From Curtobacterium sp. BH-2-1-1 (GTDB lineage: Bacteria; Actinomycetota; Actinomycetes; Actinomycetales; Microbacteriaceae): a stretch of 64,000 nucleotides of DNA. The stretch is taken from NCBI RefSeq assembly GCF_001806325.1, contig NZ_CP017580.1, positions 930,001 to 994,000 of the forward strand. The letters run 5' to 3'. Below, piece by piece: positions 50,640 through 59,384 of the stretch. The translations under genes were made by a program, and so were the position numbers. The notes below the pieces were generated by a model. That model was not told the DNA's origin and did no database searches. It saw nothing but the letters and a program-made list of their open reading frames with translations. How positions within the stretch are numbered: the stretch's first letter is position 1; every line of letters begins with the position of its first letter.

Positions 50640-51449
50640 ATGACAACACCCGAGCCGCAGGGGGGCGGCACGTCACCGACTCCTCCCCCGTACCAGCCGC
50701 ACGCCCCGGCAGGCCAGACCTTCGCTCCGTACCCCGGCGCCCCCACTCCGCAACAGCGCACTGCCGGACTCGCGATCGCCGCGCTGGTCGTCGGGATCGT
50801 GGCGTTCGTGTTCGGATGGGTCCCCGTGTTCGGCGCGATCGTCGGCGTGGTCGCCATCGTCCTCGGCGCGATCGCTCTCCGGAAGCGTCAGTCGAAGGGT
50901 CTCGCCATCACGGGCCTCGTCCTCGGCGCCGTGGCCACCATCACGTCGATCACCTTCGCGGCCGGACTCGGTGCGTTGGTCGGCACGGCATCCGACTCGG
51001 CGACGCAATCGTCCGTCGTCGCGGAGTCGGCCACCCCGGCGCCGGTCGCGGCCGAGGAGTCCGAGAGCGCCTCCCCCTCGGAGAGCTCCGAGTCCGAGCC
51101 GTCCGAGGCCCCCTCCGAGAGTACCGAGGCTGCGCCCGCGACGCCCGTGGAGTACACCTCCGCCCTCGTCAAGGCCGAGAGCTACTCCGAGATGATGCAC
51201 ATGAGCAAGGCGGGCATCTACGACCAGCTCACCTCGGAGTACGGCGAACAGTTCTCCGCCGAGGCAGCGCAGTACGCGATCGACCACGTGCAGGCGGACT
51301 GGAACGCGAACGCGCTCGAGAAGGCGAAGAGCTACCAGGAGGACATGTCGATGTCCCCCGCCGCGATCCGCGACCAGCTGGTCAGTGAGTACGGCGAGAA
51401 GTTCCTGCCGGCCGAGGCCGACTACGCGATCGCGCACCTCAACGACTGA
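50640..51449 (+). CDS. Membrane protein with DUF4190-like and two Ltp repeats
   Basis: 269 residues. A proline-rich cytoplasmic start, two hydrophobic segments (LAIAALVVGIVAFVFGWV, GAIVGVVAIVLGAIAL, then ITGLVLGAVATITSITFAAG) as in DUF4190 proteins, a Ser/Glu/Pro-rich linker (about 125-165), and two copies of the Ltp repeat (ALVKAESYSEMMHMSKAGI, ALEKAKSYQEDMSMSPAAI; each ending AQYAIDHV or ADYAIAHL). Ltp repeats occur on phage superinfection-exclusion lipoproteins and actinobacterial surface proteins. GATACT at 50627-50632 seven bases before the ATG suggests a leaderless transcript. Confidence 0.85.
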   Translation: MTTPEPQGGGTSPTPPPYQPHAPAGQTFAPYPGAPTPQQRTAGLAIAALVVGIVAFVFGWVPVFGAIVGVVAIVLGAIALRKRQSKGLAITGLVLGAVATITSITFAAGLGALVGTASDSATQSSVVAESATPAPVAAEESESASPSESSESEPSEAPSESTEAAPATPVEYTSALVKAESYSEMMHMSKAGIYDQLTSEYGEQFSAEAAQYAIDHVQADWNANALEKAKSYQEDMSMSPAAIRDQLVSEYGEKFLPAEADYAIAHLND

Positions 51450-51462
51450 CACCGGAACGAGC

Positions 51463-51496
51463 AGCGGAGGCCCTGTCGAACGACGGGGCCTCCGCT
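51463..51496 (+). terminator. Hairpin after the Ltp-repeat gene
   Basis: AGCGGAGGCCC (51463-51473) and GGGCCTCCGCT (51486-51496): perfect 11-bp stem, 12-nt loop, 14 bases past the stop codon. Confidence 0.75.
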
Positions 51497-51497
51497 G

Positions 51498-51503
51498 TAT
51501 CGT
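51498..51503 (+). promoter_or_regulatory. Leaderless -10 element (TATCGT)
   Basis: TATCGT ends six bases before the ATG of the VOC protein at 51510, directly after the terminator hairpin. Confidence 0.6.
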
Positions 51504-51509
51504 CTGCCC

Positions 51510-51944
51510 ATGGCGACGGTGCGGCAGGTGCAGGTGACGTTCGACTGCGCGGACCCCGAGCGGGTGGCGCGCTTCTGGTGCGAGGTCCTCGGCTACGTGG
51601 TGCCGCCGCCACCGGAGGGGTTCGACTCGTGGGACGCCTTCGACCGGGCGCTGCCCCCGGAGCACCGCGGTTCGGCGTTCGCCTGCGTGGACCCGACCGG
51701 AGTCGGCCCACGGTTGTTCTTCCAGCGCGTGCCGGAGGGCAAGGTCGTGAAGAACCGCGTGCACCTCGACGTCCGGGTCGGCAGCGGGCTCGTCGGCGCC
51801 GAACGGCTCGCCGCCCTCGACGCCGAGAGCGACCGGCTCGTCGCCCTCGGCGCCACGCAGTTCCGCCGCATGCTCGCCGACGAGGTCAACGAGTCGTGCA
51901 TCGTCATGCAGGACGTCGAGGGCAACGAGTTCTGCCTCGACTGA
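51510..51944 (+). CDS. VOC-family (glyoxalase-like) protein
   Basis: 144 residues: QVTFDCADPERVARFWCEVLGY at the start and NRVHLDVRV, MQDVEGNEFCLD at the end match the common actinobacterial glyoxalase-like domain (Glyoxalase_6). No metal-binding set can be assigned with certainty, so function is unknown. Probably leaderless. Converges on the manganese catalase gene. Confidence 0.88.
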   Translation: MATVRQVQVTFDCADPERVARFWCEVLGYVVPPPPEGFDSWDAFDRALPPEHRGSAFACVDPTGVGPRLFFQRVPEGKVVKNRVHLDVRVGSGLVGAERLAALDAESDRLVALGATQFRRMLADEVNESCIVMQDVEGNEFCLD

Positions 51945-51950
51945 GACCGG

Positions 51951-52904
51951 TCAGGCGACGGGGCCGTACACCGGCGTCTCGGCCTGGTCGAGTTCGAGCT
52001 CCGCGGTCTGCTGGATGAGTGCGAGCAGATCGGCGTCGAGCCCCGGCGCGAACTCCTCGAGCCGCTCCGGCGCGATGAACGACGGCACCCCGGCGGGTGC
52101 CTGCTCGGACGCGTCGAGGTCGGTGCCGTCGTTCGACGGGGAGGCGCCGCGGAAGATCTTCGCGGCCTCGGACGCACCGTCGAGGTCGAAGCTGTACTGC
52201 TTGCTCTGCAGCCCCAGGTCGACGAGCGCCTTGACCTCGGGGAAGGCCTCGGCGTTGGTCTTCGGGATCGGCAGGAGCTTCCCCCAGTCGACGCCGAGGG
52301 CCTCGAGCGCCTTCGCGTAGGCGTTCTCGTGCGCCTGGTCGCGCACGATCAGGTACGCGATGGTGCTGCGAGCGGTGGGGTTGTCGGTCATCTCGTAGAT
52401 CCGGCACTTCTGCAGGCGGCCGGTCGACTCGAGCATGAGGTTGTACAGCAGGTCGAGCGGCAGGTTGCCGGAGTTGTACACGTAGCTGCCGCTCCACGGG
52501 TTCCCGGCCGCGTCGACCGGCAGGGCTCCCTGGGCACCGACGAGGTAGTGGTGGATGTTGCCCGTGTCGAGCGCGATGTTCAGCGGGGTCGCCCCCTTCG
52601 CCCCGGGGGTGTCGAGCGGGTCGGTGGGCGTGCCGGAGTACTCGGGAGCACCGTCGAGCAGCCGTGAGATCGTGGTGCCGATGAGCTCGACGTGGCTGAT
52701 CTCCTCGGTCCCGACGCCCTGGATGAGGTCGCGGAACGGCTTCGCGGCCGGCCCCCGGAAGTTCATCGCCTGGAACAGGTACTGCATCATCGTGCGCATC
52801 TCGCCGAACTGCCCGCCGAGTCCCTCCTGCAGGGCGTTGGCGGCCGCGGGGTCCGGTTCGCCGTCGGCGATCTCGTTGATCCAGGTCTGTGCGTGGAAGT
52901 ACAT
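51951..52904 (-). CDS. Manganese catalase
   Basis: 317 residues, non-haem dimanganese catalase: four-helix bundle ligands are seen as LQEGLGGQFGEM (Glu), GTEEISHVELIG (Glu, His), LESTGRLQKCRIYEM (Glu) and DQAHENAYAKALE (His). It dismutates hydrogen peroxide. ATG at 52904 has GGAGG five bases upstream. Divergent from an AraC regulator across 166 bp. Peroxide from uricase and uncoupled flavin enzymes in this window could be a substrate source. Confidence 0.93.
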   Translation of the reverse strand: MYFHAQTWINEIADGEPDPAAANALQEGLGGQFGEMRTMMQYLFQAMNFRGPAAKPFRDLIQGVGTEEISHVELIGTTISRLLDGAPEYSGTPTDPLDTPGAKGATPLNIALDTGNIHHYLVGAQGALPVDAAGNPWSGSYVYNSGNLPLDLLYNLMLESTGRLQKCRIYEMTDNPTARSTIAYLIVRDQAHENAYAKALEALGVDWGKLLPIPKTNAEAFPEVKALVDLGLQSKQYSFDLDGASEAAKIFRGASPSNDGTDLDASEQAPAGVPSFIAPERLEEFAPGLDADLLALIQQTAELELDQAETPVYGPVA

Positions 52905-53070
52905 GTGGTCCTCCGTCCGAGCGACGGATCCGCCGCTGTCCTCACCGTCCTCGGGGGCGTCTGGCAGCCCGTACGGAACAGCCGCCGAACGCAGTCGCGC
53001 CCGTGGTCGGGTGCGCGAACTGCGTCGCGATGTGACCGATCGCGGACGACATGCGCGACACTGGTCGGAC

Positions 53071-54039
53071 ATGGTCCACGATGTCGCGCCGATCCACGTC
53101 GATCGCCGGGGGTCCTCCCTCGACGACGCCGTGGCGCTGTACGAGCGGGTGTACGACAGCCGTGACATCCACATCGGCGATGCTGCCCGCGACGGGTTCG
53201 CCTTCCGCTTCCGGGCCGTCGGCGACCAGGACGTGGTGGTGGGCACCTCGGACGTGGCGGCACGACGGTGGGGCACGATCGTCCCCGGTCACGACTACGT
53301 CCTGGCGTGGGCGACCGGCCCCGGCATGACGATCGACACCGGGACCCGCGACCCGGTGCAGCTGCTGCCCGGGATCCCGGTGATGTACCCGGTCGGTCGC
53401 GACTTCACGTTCGAGGGGCTCCCCTCGGGACAGCACTCGGTCCGGTTCGGCGGCGCGTTCCTCGAGTCGATCGCCGCTGCGCGCCGCGGCGACGACGAGC
53501 CGCGGCAGCTCGCGTTCCGCCGCACGCTGGGGGTGGACGCGCTGCGGCTGCTCCGCAGCCGGATCGGCGAGGCCGCACCGCGCCTCCTGGACCCGACCGC
53601 GCCGGAGACGGTCCGCGCACGCTGGAACCAGTCGATCGCGGACGCCGTGGCGGCGGCGTTCGACGCGACGCCGTCGTCGGCGCCCACGGTGGCGGTCGGG
53701 TCGTCGACGATCCGGTTCGCCAAGGAGTGGATGGTCGCGAACGCCCGCCGGCCGCTCACGGTCGCCCAGGTGAGCGCTGCTGCCGGGGTGAGCGCACGGG
53801 GACTGCAGGCCGCCTTCCAGCGGAACGTCGGCGTCCGGCCGATGCAGTTCCTGCGCGAGGCCCGGCTGCACGGGGTCCGCGCCGAACTGCTCGCGGGCGA
53901 CCCCGAGCGTGTGACGGTCGCCGAGGTCGCGCTGTCGTGGGGGTTCAACCACCTCGGGCGGTTCTCCGGGTACTACGCCGAGGTGTACGGGGAGTCCCCC
54001 TCGCAGACCCTGCGCCGACGGGACGCGCCGAGGCCCTAG
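53071..54039 (+). CDS. AraC family regulator
   Basis: 322 residues with an AraC-binding-like N-terminal domain and two HTH motifs at the C-terminus (PLTVAQVSAAAGVSARGLQAAF; VTVAEVALSWGFNHLGRFSGYY with the conserved GF..LGRFS..Y). ATG at 53071 chosen from the domain start; no clear Shine-Dalgarno. Divergent from the manganese catalase gene, which it may activate. Confidence 0.88.
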   Translation: MVHDVAPIHVDRRGSSLDDAVALYERVYDSRDIHIGDAARDGFAFRFRAVGDQDVVVGTSDVAARRWGTIVPGHDYVLAWATGPGMTIDTGTRDPVQLLPGIPVMYPVGRDFTFEGLPSGQHSVRFGGAFLESIAAARRGDDEPRQLAFRRTLGVDALRLLRSRIGEAAPRLLDPTAPETVRARWNQSIADAVAAAFDATPSSAPTVAVGSSTIRFAKEWMVANARRPLTVAQVSAAAGVSARGLQAAFQRNVGVRPMQFLREARLHGVRAELLAGDPERVTVAEVALSWGFNHLGRFSGYYAEVYGESPSQTLRRRDAPRP

Positions 54040-54042
54040 TCT
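54037..54042 (+). promoter_or_regulatory. Leaderless -10 element (TAGTCT) overlapping the AraC stop
   Basis: TAGTCT begins at the TAG stop of the AraC gene and ends six bases before the ATG of the DUF808 gene, so the downstream gene can be transcribed without a leader. Confidence 0.6.
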
Positions 54043-54048
54043 GAGCGC

Positions 54049-54924
54049 ATGTCAGTCGGTCTGCTCGCCATCGTCGACGACGTGCTCTCCGCGGCCCTCA
54101 AGGCCAGCGCCAAGACCGCTGGCGTCGTGATCGACGACGCCGCGGTGACCCCGCAGTACGTGCAGGGGCTCTCGCCCGCGCGCGAGCTGCCGGTCGTGGG
54201 GCGGATCGCACTCGGCAGCCTCTTCAACAAGTTCGTCATCATCATCCCGCTCGCGCTGCTGCTCACCGCGTTCGCGCCGTGGGTGCTGCCGTGGTTGCTG
54301 CTGCTCGGCGGCACCTACCTGTGCTTCGAGGGGGCCGAGAAGGTCACCGAGTGGTTCGGCGCGCACCACGTCAGCGAGGCCGAGGAGACCGTCGCCGAGC
54401 CGAAGCTCGTGTTCGGCGCGATCCGCACGGACCTCATCCTCAGCACCGAGATCATGCTCATCGCCCTCGCTGGACTCGACCCCGACCTCGGGCTCTGGCC
54501 GACGCTCGGCGCGCTCATCGTCATCGGGCTCGTCATGACCGGGGCGGTCTACGGCGCCGTGGCCCTGCTCGTGAAGATCGACGACATCGGGCTGCAGATG
54601 ATGAAGAACAGCGTCCGTCGCACCCGACGGACCGGCGCGCGGATCGTCCGCGCCATGCCGACCGTGTTCCGTGTGATCGGCATCGTCGGCACGGTGGCCA
54701 TGCTCTGGGTGGGCGGACACCTCGTGATCGCGAACCTGGCGGAGACCTTCTGGCACGGCCCGTACGACCTGCTGCACGCGATCGAGCACGGCATCGAGGC
54801 GACCGGGCCGGTCGTCACGTGGATCGTGGACACCGCGGTGTCGGCGGTGGTCGGGCTCCTGCTCGGCCTGGTGGTCGTCGCCGTCGTGCTGGGCATCGGA
54901 CGGCTGCGCGGCCGCACCCACTGA
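54049..54924 (+). CDS. DUF808 (YedI-like) inner membrane protein
   Basis: 291 residues. The family's N-terminus (SVGLLAIVDDVLSAALKASAKTAGVVIDD) and KVTEWFGAHH are present; about six to seven hydrophobic segments. The family has no established biochemical role. ATG at 54049 is preceded by a leaderless-type -10. Confidence 0.9.
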   Translation: MSVGLLAIVDDVLSAALKASAKTAGVVIDDAAVTPQYVQGLSPARELPVVGRIALGSLFNKFVIIIPLALLLTAFAPWVLPWLLLLGGTYLCFEGAEKVTEWFGAHHVSEAEETVAEPKLVFGAIRTDLILSTEIMLIALAGLDPDLGLWPTLGALIVIGLVMTGAVYGAVALLVKIDDIGLQMMKNSVRRTRRTGARIVRAMPTVFRVIGIVGTVAMLWVGGHLVIANLAETFWHGPYDLLHAIEHGIEATGPVVTWIVDTAVSAVVGLLLGLVVVAVVLGIGRLRGRTH

Positions 54925-54975
54925 GCGGGCGCGACCGCCCCGGTCCTCGCGTCGGTCAGCGGCGCCGGCGCCCGG

Positions 54976-55815
54976 TCAGTTCCAGATCGCGATCCAGTCC
55001 ACGCTGACGTGCCCGACCGCGCTCGCCGGGATCGCCCCGCCGTTCGTGGTGGTCTCCGCCTGCATGGTCACGCGGAAGGCCGTCGTCGGCACCGCCTTGG
55101 TGGTCGACGAGACGAGCTTGCCGTCCCAGTAGAACCGGACGATGCCCTTGTCCCACTCGGTCGTCGCGACGTGCCAGCCGGTGCTGTCCGAGGGCGCGAA
55201 GGTCTCCTTGCCCGGTTCGAACCGCATGCCGAGCGGCGTCCAGCTGCCCGGGACCGCCGAGGCCGGGCGGGGGCGGGCACCGAGGTCGGCCTCGGGCCAG
55301 TCGATCTCGCCCTCGTTCCAGTCGTCGCTCGACGGCCAGAGGATCGTCGAGAACTTGTAGCCCTGGGTCTTCGTGGTCTTGTACCGGATCGACACCCGAC
55401 CCGTCTTGTGCGGGGCGTACCCGTCGGGCATGATCGCCGCGACGAGGGGCTGGCCCTTCTCGGTGTGCAGCGCGAAGTCGAGCACGCCGCCCTTCACGCT
55501 CAGGACCTTCGACGGCGCGTACTTCCCCTTGCCGGTCGTGTCCGTGAAGCCGTCGTAGAGACCGATCCGCGGGTACGTCGCCGCGAACTTGCCGACCGGC
55601 GCGGCACTGTCGAACCCGGCGCGGAAGGTCTGCTTCCAGGTCCGGCCGTTCGTCGTGACGTTCGTCTTCGGGATCGTCCGGCCGTCCGGCACGGTCGAGG
55701 TCGCCTTCGACGAGGCGGGGAGGGCCGCTGCTCCGGCGGGCGCGCCGGCAGCGAGGCTGGTCGCGGCGACGAGTGCGATCGAGAGCGCGGCGACGAGGAC
55801 GGACGGGGACCGCAT
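54976..55815 (-). CDS. Secreted GH16 family beta-glucanase
   Basis: 279 residues. Signal peptide about 1-30 (AGAPAGAAA), then one GH16 jelly-roll with the catalytic motif NEGEIDWPEADL: Glu170 nucleophile, Asp172, Glu175 acid/base. Trp-rich strands (TGWHVATTEW, VRFYWDG) follow. Likely hydrolyses a beta-1,3- or mixed-linkage glucan outside the cell, useful to a plant- or fungus-associated bacterium. No carbohydrate-binding module. Confidence 0.88.
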   Translation of the reverse strand: MRSPSVLVAALSIALVAATSLAAGAPAGAAALPASSKATSTVPDGRTIPKTNVTTNGRTWKQTFRAGFDSAAPVGKFAATYPRIGLYDGFTDTTGKGKYAPSKVLSVKGGVLDFALHTEKGQPLVAAIMPDGYAPHKTGRVSIRYKTTKTQGYKFSTILWPSSDDWNEGEIDWPEADLGARPRPASAVPGSWTPLGMRFEPGKETFAPSDSTGWHVATTEWDKGIVRFYWDGKLVSSTTKAVPTTAFRVTMQAETTTNGGAIPASAVGHVSVDWIAIWN

Positions 55816-55973
55816 GCTGACTGCCTCCTGCGTGGGGGTGTGCGTGTGTTGCGATGGCCGTGGTGCTTGTGCGATGGAGTATCGGGCGTCGCTGCTCGTC
55901 GGTTAGTCGATTCCCGGCCTGGATCCCCCGGCGTTCAGGTTCGCTGTACCCGACGTACCCGTCTACCCCCGTT

Positions 55974-55996
55974 CAGTACAGTCCGTGCTGTACTGT
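55974..55996. promoter_or_regulatory. CmtR operator overlapping a leaderless promoter
   Basis: CAGTACAG-TCCGTG-CTGTACTG (55974-55995) is a perfect 8+6+8 dyad. TACTGT (55991-55996) inside it is a -10 element six bases before the cmtR ATG, so repressor binding would block the start of the module. Confidence 0.75.
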
Positions 55997-56002
55997 GGGT
56001 GC

Positions 56003-56356
56003 ATGCTGCTCGTCGCACCGCGCCTCGAGGTGATGAACCGCCTCGGCCGCGCCCTCGCCGATCCGACCCGCGCGCGGATCCTCCTCCGCCTGCTCGAGTC
56101 ACCCCGGTACCCCGCCGTGCTCGCCGACGACCTCGGGACCACCCGGGCGAACGTGTCGAACCACCTGGCGTGCCTCCGCGGGTGCGGGATCGTCGTGGCC
56201 GTCCCGGAAGGCCGTCGGACCCGCTACGAGATCGCGGACGCGCACCTCGCCCGTGCACTCGAGTCGCTGGTCGACGTCGTGCTGGCGGTCGACGACGGTG
56301 TGCCGTGCACCGACGACGCCTGTGCCGTGCCGCTCTGCTGCGGGCCGGGCGCATGA
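56003..56356 (+). CDS. cmtR: CmtR-type ArsR/SmtB metal-sensing repressor
   Basis: 117 residues. It aligns position for position with mycobacterial CmtR, including the Cd/Pb ligands Cys57 and Cys61 (LACLRGCG) and Cys102 (VPCTDD). Extra cysteines at 107, 112 and 113 near the end may add metal ligands. The HTH is TTRANVSNHLACLRG. Its stop overlaps the efflux gene start (ATGA), and a perfect operator covers its promoter. Confidence 0.92.
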   Translation: MLLVAPRLEVMNRLGRALADPTRARILLRLLESPRYPAVLADDLGTTRANVSNHLACLRGCGIVVAVPEGRRTRYEIADAHLARALESLVDVVLAVDDGVPCTDDACAVPLCCGPGA

Positions 56357-57036
56357 GCGCCGCGCTGCCGCTCGGGCCCCGTCCGACGGCCGTCCGGAGC
56401 GCGGTGCTGCGCCGCCGGATCCGATGGATCGTCGCCGCCACCATCACGTACAACGTCGTCGAGGCCGTCGTCGCGATCAGCGCCGGTTCGGTCGCGTCGT
56501 CCACCGCCCTGATCGGCTTCGGCCTGGACTCGATCGTCGAGGTGCTCTCCGCGGCCGCGGTCGCGTGGCAGTTCGCTGCGCCCGACCCCGAGCGGCGCGA
56601 GCGGACGGCGCTCCGCGTGATCGCCGTCTCGTTCTTCGGGCTCGCCCTGTACGTCTCGGTCGACGCGGTGCTGACACTGACCGGACTGCGCGAGCCGGAG
56701 CACAGCACGGTCGGCATCGTGCTCGCCGCGGTCAGCCTGGCCGTGATGCCGTTCCTCAGCCTGCTCGAACGGCGCACGGGCCGCGAGCTCGGTTCGGCGT
56801 CGGCCGTCGCGGACTCGAAGCAGACCCTGGTGTGCAGCTACCTCTCCGCCGCCGTCCTGGTCGGCCTGCTGCTGAACACCCTGTTCGGCTGGACCTGGGC
56901 GGACCCGGTGGCCGGGCTCGTCGTCGTGGTGTTCGCGGTCCGGGAAGGGCTCGGGGCCTGGCGGGGCGACGCGTGCAAGCAGCCCGTCGCCGCGCTCACC
57001 GGCGAGCGCGAGGTCGAGGCCTGCGACTGCTGCTGA
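56353..57036 (+). CDS. Cation-efflux (CDF-like) transporter of the CmtR module
   Basis: 227 residues, about six helices: RWIVAATITYNVVEAVVAI, FGLDSIVEVLSA (metal-site acidic motif), ADSKQTLVCSYLSAAVLVG, WADPVAGLVVVV. Ends in CDCC, a thiol-rich tail fitting soft metals such as Cd or Pb. ATG overlaps the cmtR stop. Shorter than full CDF proteins and lacking the usual C-terminal cytoplasmic domain. Confidence 0.88.
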   Translation: MSAALPLGPRPTAVRSAVLRRRIRWIVAATITYNVVEAVVAISAGSVASSTALIGFGLDSIVEVLSAAAVAWQFAAPDPERRERTALRVIAVSFFGLALYVSVDAVLTLTGLREPEHSTVGIVLAAVSLAVMPFLSLLERRTGRELGSASAVADSKQTLVCSYLSAAVLVGLLLNTLFGWTWADPVAGLVVVVFAVREGLGAWRGDACKQPVAALTGEREVEACDCC

Positions 57037-57051
57037 CGCGGGCGACGGTCG

Positions 57052-59013
57052 TCAGATCTCGACGTCGCTGCCCATCGTCACGGTGCGGTGCGCCGGCAGC
57101 CCGAAGCGGGCGGCCGGGTCGGCGGCGTTGTGCGCCAGCCCGACGAAGAGCTTCTTGCGCCAGCCGACCATGCCCCGGTTCCCCGCCACCGGGCGGAGTG
57201 CGCCGCGCGAGATGAAGTACGACGCGTTCGCCATCTCCTCGGGGTCGACGTCGAGCACCTCGGCCAGGCAGGCCGCGTGCAGGGCCTTCGGCAGGTCCTG
57301 GTCGTCCGAGAAGCCGAACTTGATCGTGATGTGGTCGATGCCGTCGTCCTCGTAGCCGAGGTCGTCACGGAAGAAGGCCTTGGCGTGCGGCACGTGGGGC
57401 ACGTTCGCGGTGATGACGGACACGATGACGACCGTCCGGTGCACCACGTGGTTGTGCTCGACGTTCGCCCGGAGCGCCAGCGGCGTCGTCTCCTTGTTGG
57501 GGTGCGGGAAGATCGCGACACCCTGCACGCGCGGGATGCCCTTCGTGTTGATCTTCTCGATGAAGTCGGCGAGGGACCCCTCGCGCTCCTTGCGCTCCTC
57601 CTGCACGAGCTGCCGGCCACGACGCCACGTGGTCATGAGCGTGATCACCGCGAGCGCGATCAGCAGCGGGACCCATCCGCCGTGCAGGATCTTCGACAGG
57701 TTGCCGGCGAGGAACGTCAGCTCGAGCCCGCCGAACGCCACCGCGGCGACGACGAGCTTCCACGTCTTCCAGTGCCACAGCGGCTTCACCACGAGCAGCA
57801 GCAGGAGCGTGTCGACGACGAGCGCACCGGTGACGGAGACCCCGTACGCGGTGGCGAGGCTCGCCGAGGAACGGAACGCGAGCATGACGGCCATCACGCC
57901 GATGAACAGCAGGAGGTTGACGGCCGGCAGGTAGATCTGGCCGCCCTCCTGTCGGGAGGTCTGCCGGATGGTGAGCGGCGGCAGCAGGCCGAGCTGCACG
58001 GCCTGGCGGCTCAGCGAGAACGCCCCGGAGATGACCGCCTGGCTCGCGATGACGGTGGCCATCGTCGCGAGGATCACGACCGGGATCTGCAACGCGCTCG
58101 GGAAGAGCAGGAAGAAGGGGTCCTTCGCCGCCCCCGGCTGGTTGAGCACCAGCGACGCCTGGCCGAGGTAGTTCAGCACGAGGGCCGGGAAGACGACGAA
58201 GAACCAGGCGCGGAGGATCGGCGTCCGCCCGAAGTGGCCCATGTCGGCGTAGAGGGCCTCGGCGCCGGTGATGACCAGCACGACCGCGCCCATCGCGACG
58301 AACGTGATGTACGGGTGCGCGATGAGGAACGCGATGGCCCACGTGGGCGAGAGCCCCTGCAGGACGCCCGGGTGCGCCAGGATGTGCGGCACGCCGGCGG
58401 CGGCGATGACGACGAACCAGAGCAGCATCACGGGGCCGAACAGGTTGCCGACCTTGCCCGTGCCGACCCGCTGCACCGCGAACAGCACCACGAGGATGAC
58501 CGCCGCGATCGGCACGATGAGGTGGCCGACGCTCGGGGCGGCGGTCTGCAGACCCTCGACGGCCGAGAGCACGGACACCGCCGGGGTGATGACGGAGTCG
58601 CCGTAGAACAGCGAGACGCCGACGATCCCGATGACGAGGAAGATCGTGGCTCCCCCGCGGCGCTTCGCGTAGAGGCGTCGGGCGAGTGCGGCGAGCGCCA
58701 TCACCCCGCCCTCGCCGTTGTTGTCGGCGCGCATGAGCACGAGGACGTACTTGATCGAGACGATGATCGTGATGCTCCAGAACATCATCGAGATCACGCC
58801 GTAGACGTCCTCCTGGTTGGCCTGCACGATGCCGCCGTCGATCGTGAACACGGTGCGCAGCGCGTACAGCGGGCTCGTGCCGATGTCGCCGAAGACGACG
58901 CCGAGGGCGGCCAGGGCGAGGGCGGCGATGCCCTTCGCGGGGCCGTGGGTGCCGGCGTCGTCGGAGGTCTCGATCGTCGGGGTCTGAGAGCGGGTCTCGG
59001 TCACGCTCGTCAC
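57052..59013 (-). CDS. kup: KUP family potassium transporter
   Basis: 653 residues with 12 helices. Family signatures GVVFGDIGTSPLYAL near the N-terminus, LMRADNNGEGGVMALAAL, and FYGDSVITPAVSVLSAVEG; the C-terminal cytoplasmic domain runs from about residue 460. GTG at 59013 or GTG at 59004 could be the start. It is a proton-coupled potassium importer. Stands alone, converging with the efflux gene 15 bases away. Confidence 0.92.
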   Translation of the reverse strand: MTSVTETRSQTPTIETSDDAGTHGPAKGIAALALAALGVVFGDIGTSPLYALRTVFTIDGGIVQANQEDVYGVISMMFWSITIIVSIKYVLVLMRADNNGEGGVMALAALARRLYAKRRGGATIFLVIGIVGVSLFYGDSVITPAVSVLSAVEGLQTAAPSVGHLIVPIAAVILVVLFAVQRVGTGKVGNLFGPVMLLWFVVIAAAGVPHILAHPGVLQGLSPTWAIAFLIAHPYITFVAMGAVVLVITGAEALYADMGHFGRTPILRAWFFVVFPALVLNYLGQASLVLNQPGAAKDPFFLLFPSALQIPVVILATMATVIASQAVISGAFSLSRQAVQLGLLPPLTIRQTSRQEGGQIYLPAVNLLLFIGVMAVMLAFRSSASLATAYGVSVTGALVVDTLLLLLVVKPLWHWKTWKLVVAAVAFGGLELTFLAGNLSKILHGGWVPLLIALAVITLMTTWRRGRQLVQEERKEREGSLADFIEKINTKGIPRVQGVAIFPHPNKETTPLALRANVEHNHVVHRTVVIVSVITANVPHVPHAKAFFRDDLGYEDDGIDHITIKFGFSDDQDLPKALHAACLAEVLDVDPEEMANASYFISRGALRPVAGNRGMVGWRKKLFVGLAHNAADPAARFGLPAHRTVTMGSDVEI

Positions 59014-59240
59014 TTCCGTCTCTTCGCCGTCGGGCGACGGCCGCGGATCATCATCGCACCCGTTCGGCCGGAGCGCTCGCAGCGGGCGCACATGCGCACT
59101 CCGGCGGGATCGGGTGCGTTCCCCGGACGAACCCGCCTCCGCCGGAGGAACCTGTGCGGGCCGGAATGCCCGGGGGCGCCGGACACCGCGCACGTCGAGG
59201 AACGCGGTCGTACCGTCGGGACAGGACTCCAGGAGGAACC

Positions 59241-59339
59241 ATGAACTTCGACGGCTTCGACCCCGCGGGACTGATCGTCTTCTGCGTGGCGGTGGTGCTG
59301 GTCTTCGGCGGACTGATCTCGAGCCGACGGCGCCACTGA
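59241..59339 (+). CDS. 32-residue single-helix membrane peptide
   Basis: MNFDGFDPAGLIVFC... then VVLVFGGLISSRRRH: an acidic outer end, one helix and a basic tail. Strong evidence for translation is AGGAGG four bases before the ATG. Function unknown. Confidence 0.65.
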   Translation: MNFDGFDPAGLIVFCVAVVLVFGGLISSRRRH

Positions 59340-59384
59340 CGCCCGGCCCTCGGCCCGCGACCCGCGGCCCTCGACCCGCGGCGT

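Noticed and set aside
53574..53590. GCACCGCGCCTCC inside the AraC gene resembling the dispersed palindrome arm
   Set aside because: Only half an arm, in frame with a conserved-looking coding region; coincidence of codon choice.
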